Source of the DNA: JAITMY01 sp031549685
GTDB lineage: Bacteria; Bacteroidota; Bacteroidia; Bacteroidales; UBA932
Reading direction: 5' to 3'
Length of the DNA: 62,644 nt
Assembly (NCBI GenBank): GCA_031549685.1
Contig: JAVBPG010000037.1
Coordinates: 1 to 62,644, forward strand
Shown here in pieces: positions 59,413-62,644 of the stretch. The notes beneath the pieces are model-generated. The model searched no databases. It was not told the DNA's origin and saw only the letters and a program-made list of their open reading frames with translations. A program made the translations under genes and the position numbers. Numbering within the stretch: position 1 is the stretch's first letter; the number at the start of each line of letters is the position of its first letter.

Positions 59413-60111
59413 CTATCGAGGAAATGCACCGTTATTTATGTCTATACATACGCCATTTATATATTCAGGACTATCTGTTGATAGCCAAACAATAGTTTTC
59501 GCTACTTCGTCCGGTTGAGCAAATCGGTTAGAATATACATTACGTAAGATAGCCTCTTTGCGTGCATCTGGAATACTCTTCATCATATCTGTTTCGACTG
59601 GCCCCGGTGCTATTGAGTTTATAATAATACCATAAGGTCCTAATATTTTTGCAAAACTTTTCGTTGCATTAATTAGTCCTGCTTTTGTAATTCCATACCA
59701 AATATCCGGGTGTCCAATTTGACCGGCAATAGAGGCATTATTTACAATACGTCCTTCCTTATGCTGAATCATCGACTTTGAAACACACTTAATCAGCTCA
59801 ACTGGGGCCTCCAGGTTTATTTTCAGAATTTCATCTTTTTTATTTTCAGGGTAGCTGTCAAAAGGATAAGTATTCATTATTCCGGCATTGTTCACTAGAA
59901 TATCAATTCTTTCTAAGCGTGATATTAATTTCGGAATATTTTCAATATCCTTTAAATCATATTCTATGCCATAACAGTTTTTTATATCTTTTACTATAGA
60001 TATATCCCGAGCAATGACTGTCACCTTAAATCCCATGCTAAGAAATTGTTTAGTTGTTTCTAATCCAATTCCTTTATTTCCACCTGTTATTAATACGTGT
60101 TTAACATTCAT
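59413..60111 (-). CDS. Short-chain dehydrogenase/reductase, AT-rich
   Basis: A 232-residue classical SDR. VLITGGNKGIGLETTKQFLS is the TGxxxGxG cofactor loop, ILVNNAGIMN the NNAG strand, NASIAGQIGHPDIWYGITKA the Ser-Tyr-Lys catalytic set, and NSIAPGPVETDM the PG motif. It uses NAD(P)H; substrate unknown. The DNA is visibly richer in A and T (ATT, ATA, AAA codons) than all neighbours, whose third positions are mostly G or C. It lies on the minus strand between two terminators/repeats and is a likely recent import. Confidence 0.9.
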   Translation of the reverse strand: MNVKHVLITGGNKGIGLETTKQFLSMGFKVTVIARDISIVKDIKNCYGIEYDLKDIENIPKLISRLERIDILVNNAGIMNTYPFDSYPENKKDEILKINLEAPVELIKCVSKSMIQHKEGRIVNNASIAGQIGHPDIWYGITKAGLINATKSFAKILGPYGIIINSIAPGPVETDMMKSIPDARKEAILRNVYSNRFAQPDEVAKTIVWLSTDSPEYINGVCIDINNGAFPR

Positions 60112-60164
60112 GATGCTGCAAATTGTTTATTCACCTTTTCTTTCCACATGACAATGTACAACTA

Positions 60165-62492
60165 TTATAGTCCCGCCGAGGCAGGATTGGCGGGTAGAAC
60201 CACATCTTTTTTCCTTCCCTCCGGCACCACCTTTACCACCTCTATTTTCCCGTTTTTTTGTACAAGTTCCACCGTTGTGTTGTAAGGAGCATGTAGTTTG
60301 AAGTGTACATCCCACTCCTTGGGCCACGCCGGCAGCACGTATATTTTATCGCCAACGGTTTGCAGCAGCATTTCCTGCAGGCCAATCATGCCCGAGCCTC
60401 CCCAGTTGTGGTCGGGTGTCCAATCGTAGCCCGGGCCCCAAAAGGTGGGGAATCTCCGCTGCGAATCGCCCAGCTTTTTGAGCATTAGCCCGGCGGCATC
60501 CTCCGTCAGGCCAAGCCTTGCGGCAAAAATATTATCCTGCTTCCAGCCCACGTGGCTGCGGAATTTCAGCGCCATGGTATCGTACCTGTAGGTGTTGACC
60601 GCCACCTCCAAATCGGGGCGACCGATGCCGTACATACCCCACGGAAAAACGGGGTAGAGCTGCGGAACCTCGGTGTTGTTTACGCGCTCCCACAGCTTGG
60701 CCGGCGCAATGGTTTTGTGCCCGTCGAATTCGCGGAACGAGATGGGCGGAATGGTCTTGAGCATGTCGCTCCAGCGCTGTCTGTTTGCCGGAGGTAAAAG
60801 GGAGTCGGGGAGTGCGATGAGGCCCTGCAGAACCGTTTGCAGCGCGGCGATGGTGCTGGTGGCGTTGTAGGCCATTTTGTAGGTTTCGCAGGCGGAGCCG
60901 GGGTACAAAACGAGGTGGTTGTTTTCGTCCAGGATTTTTCTTCCTCTCATCTTCGCTAAGTAGCGGTAGTGCTCATCAAAAAAGGTGAGGCAGCTCTCGA
61001 TGAGCGGAGCGTACTGCGAAATGTCGGCGCCGTTGTAGCGCTGCAGCTCCAGCATCATGAGGCAGAATTCAAGCGCGGTGTCCCACTGGTACTCAAGCCA
61101 GGCGTTGTACTCCATGCCCTTGTCGTAAAATGCGGGGCGCTTCCAGCCGTACTCGGTGCAGCCGGGCAGGCCGAAGTTTTCAACCTGCTCGGTAAAGCAT
61201 GCGCCCTTATGCCCCCAGTAAGCTTCGCTGCGGAGCTCGGCGTTGCGCTGCATTTGCAGATAAAAATCCAGCTGTGGCTTCATCACGTCAAAGTCGCCGC
61301 TGCGCAGCATGGGGAAGTAAACCAGGCGCTGGTTTTGCGCCGTAAACGTGCCGCCGCCCCAAGCGCGGTGGTCGGGGGTGTAGCTTTGCGCGGTGTCCAC
61401 GTAGCGCGGGTCGTAGGTAAAAAGCCCGCCGTTGAACTTGGTGGGATACTTGCCGTAGGCGTTGCACCCGAGCTGGTAGCGAAACAGCTGGTAGTTGCGC
61501 CCCGCCTGCCACTCGGCGCTATTAACTTTTTGCGGAGCAATAAAAATATAGCTGCGCTCCCAGAATTCTTTCCACCAGCCGCGCGTGTTTTTTAGTGCCG
61601 TTTTTTCGTTTTTTTCTGCTTCACGCAAAATATTTTCCAGGCCGCTTCTCCAGTCGCCCATGCTTGCGGTTTGCGCCACATGCAGCGCCACCTCAAGCTT
61701 GTGCGCGCGGCTCGCAGATTTGCTTTTGAGCGAGTAGCCCTTAAAATCGGTGTCGGTATATTTTCCTGCGTACGCTTCCTGCAGGAGCATGTTTTCGCCC
61801 CGCATTACGCCGCCAAAGGTAAGCCTGCTCACGGGGTCAAACATCAGGTGCTTAACCGAGTCGAGCCCTTGCTGGTGTACGGTTACATCAAAAATATTGG
61901 GAATATCGGAGCGGTTGCGGTGGAAAAACAGCACGCCGTTTTTCTCGAACGCAACGCTATCCTTGCGCAGCTTTACATCGCCCTGCGGCGCCCACTTGTA
62001 CGAGTTGGCGTTGTTCTCCTTCCCCACGGGAGTGCGGTCGTAGTACCGCCAGCTTTCGTAGCCGGCAAGCAGCTGCATGGGCTTGCTGCTTTTGGCCTCT
62101 ACATGAATTACAGGACGAAAAACATCTACCCAGATGTTGATTTCGGCGGAGAGATTTTTATTGCCCCCGGTAATTTTTACGTAGCCTTCCTGCAGCAGTA
62201 GCTCCTGCTTGAAGGTGCCGTTCTCAAAGGGGTTGGGTGAAAACTGCAGCCGCACGCGCCCCAGCTTCAGAAAGGCGTTATTCTCGTCAAACGTTCCGCT
62301 GCGCGAGATGTAAAACAGCACCTCGTTATTCTCCGTCCATACGTTGAGCCCCACATCGCCGCCGCCGCAGGGCATGGACTCGGAGGAGTTGGCGCTTTGC
62401 GAAGTCCACACCACGTTGTACGGCTGCAGGGTGGTATTTGCTTTTGCGCAAAGCGAGAGAAGGAGGAGCGGAATGAGAATATACTTTTTCAT
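60165..62492 (-). CDS. DUF5703-domain exported protein, GH95-like
   Basis: A 775-residue exported protein (signal peptide MKKYILIPLLLLSLCAKA). The N-terminal beta-sandwich (VVWTSQSANSSESMPCGGGD and VGLNVW) is the DUF5703 pattern. The middle (about 300-640) reads as an (alpha/alpha)6 toroid with WGGGTFTAQNQRLVYFPMLR and LPGCTEYGWKRPAFYD, and the end has GYDWTPDHNWGGSGMIGLQE. GH95 fucosidase/galactosidase relatives have this layout. A hydrolase acting on plant or host glycans is likely, not proven. The last residues (PANPASAG) are coded by a repeat palindrome at 60172-60194. It is the upstream-most minus-strand gene at the window end. Confidence 0.78.
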   Translation of the reverse strand: MKKYILIPLLLLSLCAKANTTLQPYNVVWTSQSANSSESMPCGGGDVGLNVWTENNEVLFYISRSGTFDENNAFLKLGRVRLQFSPNPFENGTFKQELLLQEGYVKITGGNKNLSAEINIWVDVFRPVIHVEAKSSKPMQLLAGYESWRYYDRTPVGKENNANSYKWAPQGDVKLRKDSVAFEKNGVLFFHRNRSDIPNIFDVTVHQQGLDSVKHLMFDPVSRLTFGGVMRGENMLLQEAYAGKYTDTDFKGYSLKSKSASRAHKLEVALHVAQTASMGDWRSGLENILREAEKNEKTALKNTRGWWKEFWERSYIFIAPQKVNSAEWQAGRNYQLFRYQLGCNAYGKYPTKFNGGLFTYDPRYVDTAQSYTPDHRAWGGGTFTAQNQRLVYFPMLRSGDFDVMKPQLDFYLQMQRNAELRSEAYWGHKGACFTEQVENFGLPGCTEYGWKRPAFYDKGMEYNAWLEYQWDTALEFCLMMLELQRYNGADISQYAPLIESCLTFFDEHYRYLAKMRGRKILDENNHLVLYPGSACETYKMAYNATSTIAALQTVLQGLIALPDSLLPPANRQRWSDMLKTIPPISFREFDGHKTIAPAKLWERVNNTEVPQLYPVFPWGMYGIGRPDLEVAVNTYRYDTMALKFRSHVGWKQDNIFAARLGLTEDAAGLMLKKLGDSQRRFPTFWGPGYDWTPDHNWGGSGMIGLQEMLLQTVGDKIYVLPAWPKEWDVHFKLHAPYNTTVELVQKNGKIEVVKVVPEGRKKDVVLPANPASAGL
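60172..60194. repeat. Palindrome coding the end of the DUF5703 protein
   Basis: CCCGCC (60172-60177) and GGCGGG (60189-60194) flank GAGGCAGGATT. The same CCCGCC/GGCGGG word occurs at 19103-19116. On the minus strand it encodes the last residues PANPASAG before the stop at 60165. Confidence 0.75.
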
Positions 62493-62540
62493 AATAAAAT
62501 AAGGGGATTGTTAATTTGGTGTAGTTTAATAAAAATCGAA

Positions 62541-62644
62541 CCCTTGTCATTCTGAGCAAGGCGAAGAATCTCATGTTGTGAATATGAAGCCCTGTGCGAA
62601 CTTGAGATCCTTCGCCTTGCTCAGGATGACATAACCATCAAGTG
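62541..62644. repeat. 104-bp terminal direct repeat (copy 2)
   Basis: Identical to 1-104, including the inner imperfect palindrome. It begins 48 bases upstream of the DUF5703 gene start at 62492. Confidence 0.9.

Overview
The window reads as a piece of the chromosome of a Bacteroidetes bacterium, most likely an uncultured member of the order Bacteroidales. Several signs agree. Genes lack Shine-Dalgarno sites. Promoter -7 boxes of the Bacteroides type (TAnnTTTG) recur 20 to 40 bases before starts. There is a fused glycogen synthase/phosphorylase, an RprX/RprY-type two-component pair, a DUF4492-cydA-cydB operon, a DUF4296 lipoprotein and many lipoprotein glycoside hydrolases. Coding sequence is fairly GC-rich and the gaps are AT-rich and crowded with short palindromic repeats. 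The first and last 104 bases are identical. Because the gene content is housekeeping and chromosomal, this looks like a contig broken at a dispersed repeat rather than a circular replicon.

Layout. 1-2383: a gene-poor stretch, a possible remnant of a tRNA-Ala 3' end, an ATP-binding/DNA-binding regulator-like gene and an intact tRNA-Ala(GGC). 2384-8111: branched-chain amino acid genes ilvD, ilvB and ilvN, preceded by a candidate leader-peptide attenuator and interrupted by repeats and an ORF6N gene; ilvC is not here. 8196-9381: a HigA-like/AbiEii toxin-antitoxin pair. 9469-20297: an L-arabinose system (araA-araB and galM-ROK kinase-sodium symporter-araD, all minus strand), split by a plus-strand trio with a two-gene chromate transporter. 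20622-25388: punA, lpxK, sppA and a GH16-like protein. 25484-27886: rprY/rprX. 28000-31218: DUF4492, cydA and cydB of the cytochrome bd oxidase; cydA carries a 126-bp in-frame palindromic insertion. 31672-35066: plsY, an amidohydrolase, a DUF4296 lipoprotein and folA. 35148-46928: glycogen metabolism (GT3-GT35 fusion, GH57, GT4, debranching enzyme) with a metallopeptidase lipoprotein in between. 47359-58692: a plus-strand run of exported proteins and glycosidases (TlpA-like, GH140, GH43, GH78, GH2) with an embedded regulator-like gene and a GtrA-like membrane protein. 58744-62492: an FMN reductase, an AT-rich SDR gene and a DUF5703 exported enzyme.

How it fits together. The arabinose genes would import L-arabinose with sodium and convert it to xylulose 5-phosphate. 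The glycosidase cluster has the enzyme mix expected for branched pectin (apiose, rhamnose, galactose or arabinopyranose linkages) and could release such sugars, although no SusC/SusD pair is visible. Surplus glucose would enter glycogen through the 35148-46928 enzymes.

Most notable for a second look: the palindromic element inside cydA, the GH57 enzyme whose reading frame runs into a histone H1-like Lys/Ala/Pro-rich tail, the ilv attenuator with its own terminator/antiterminator pairing, an orphan palindromic promoter-operator that leads straight into a terminator, and several families of palindromic repeats inserted in operons and at gene ends. All functional calls are from reading sequence only; no database search was run.
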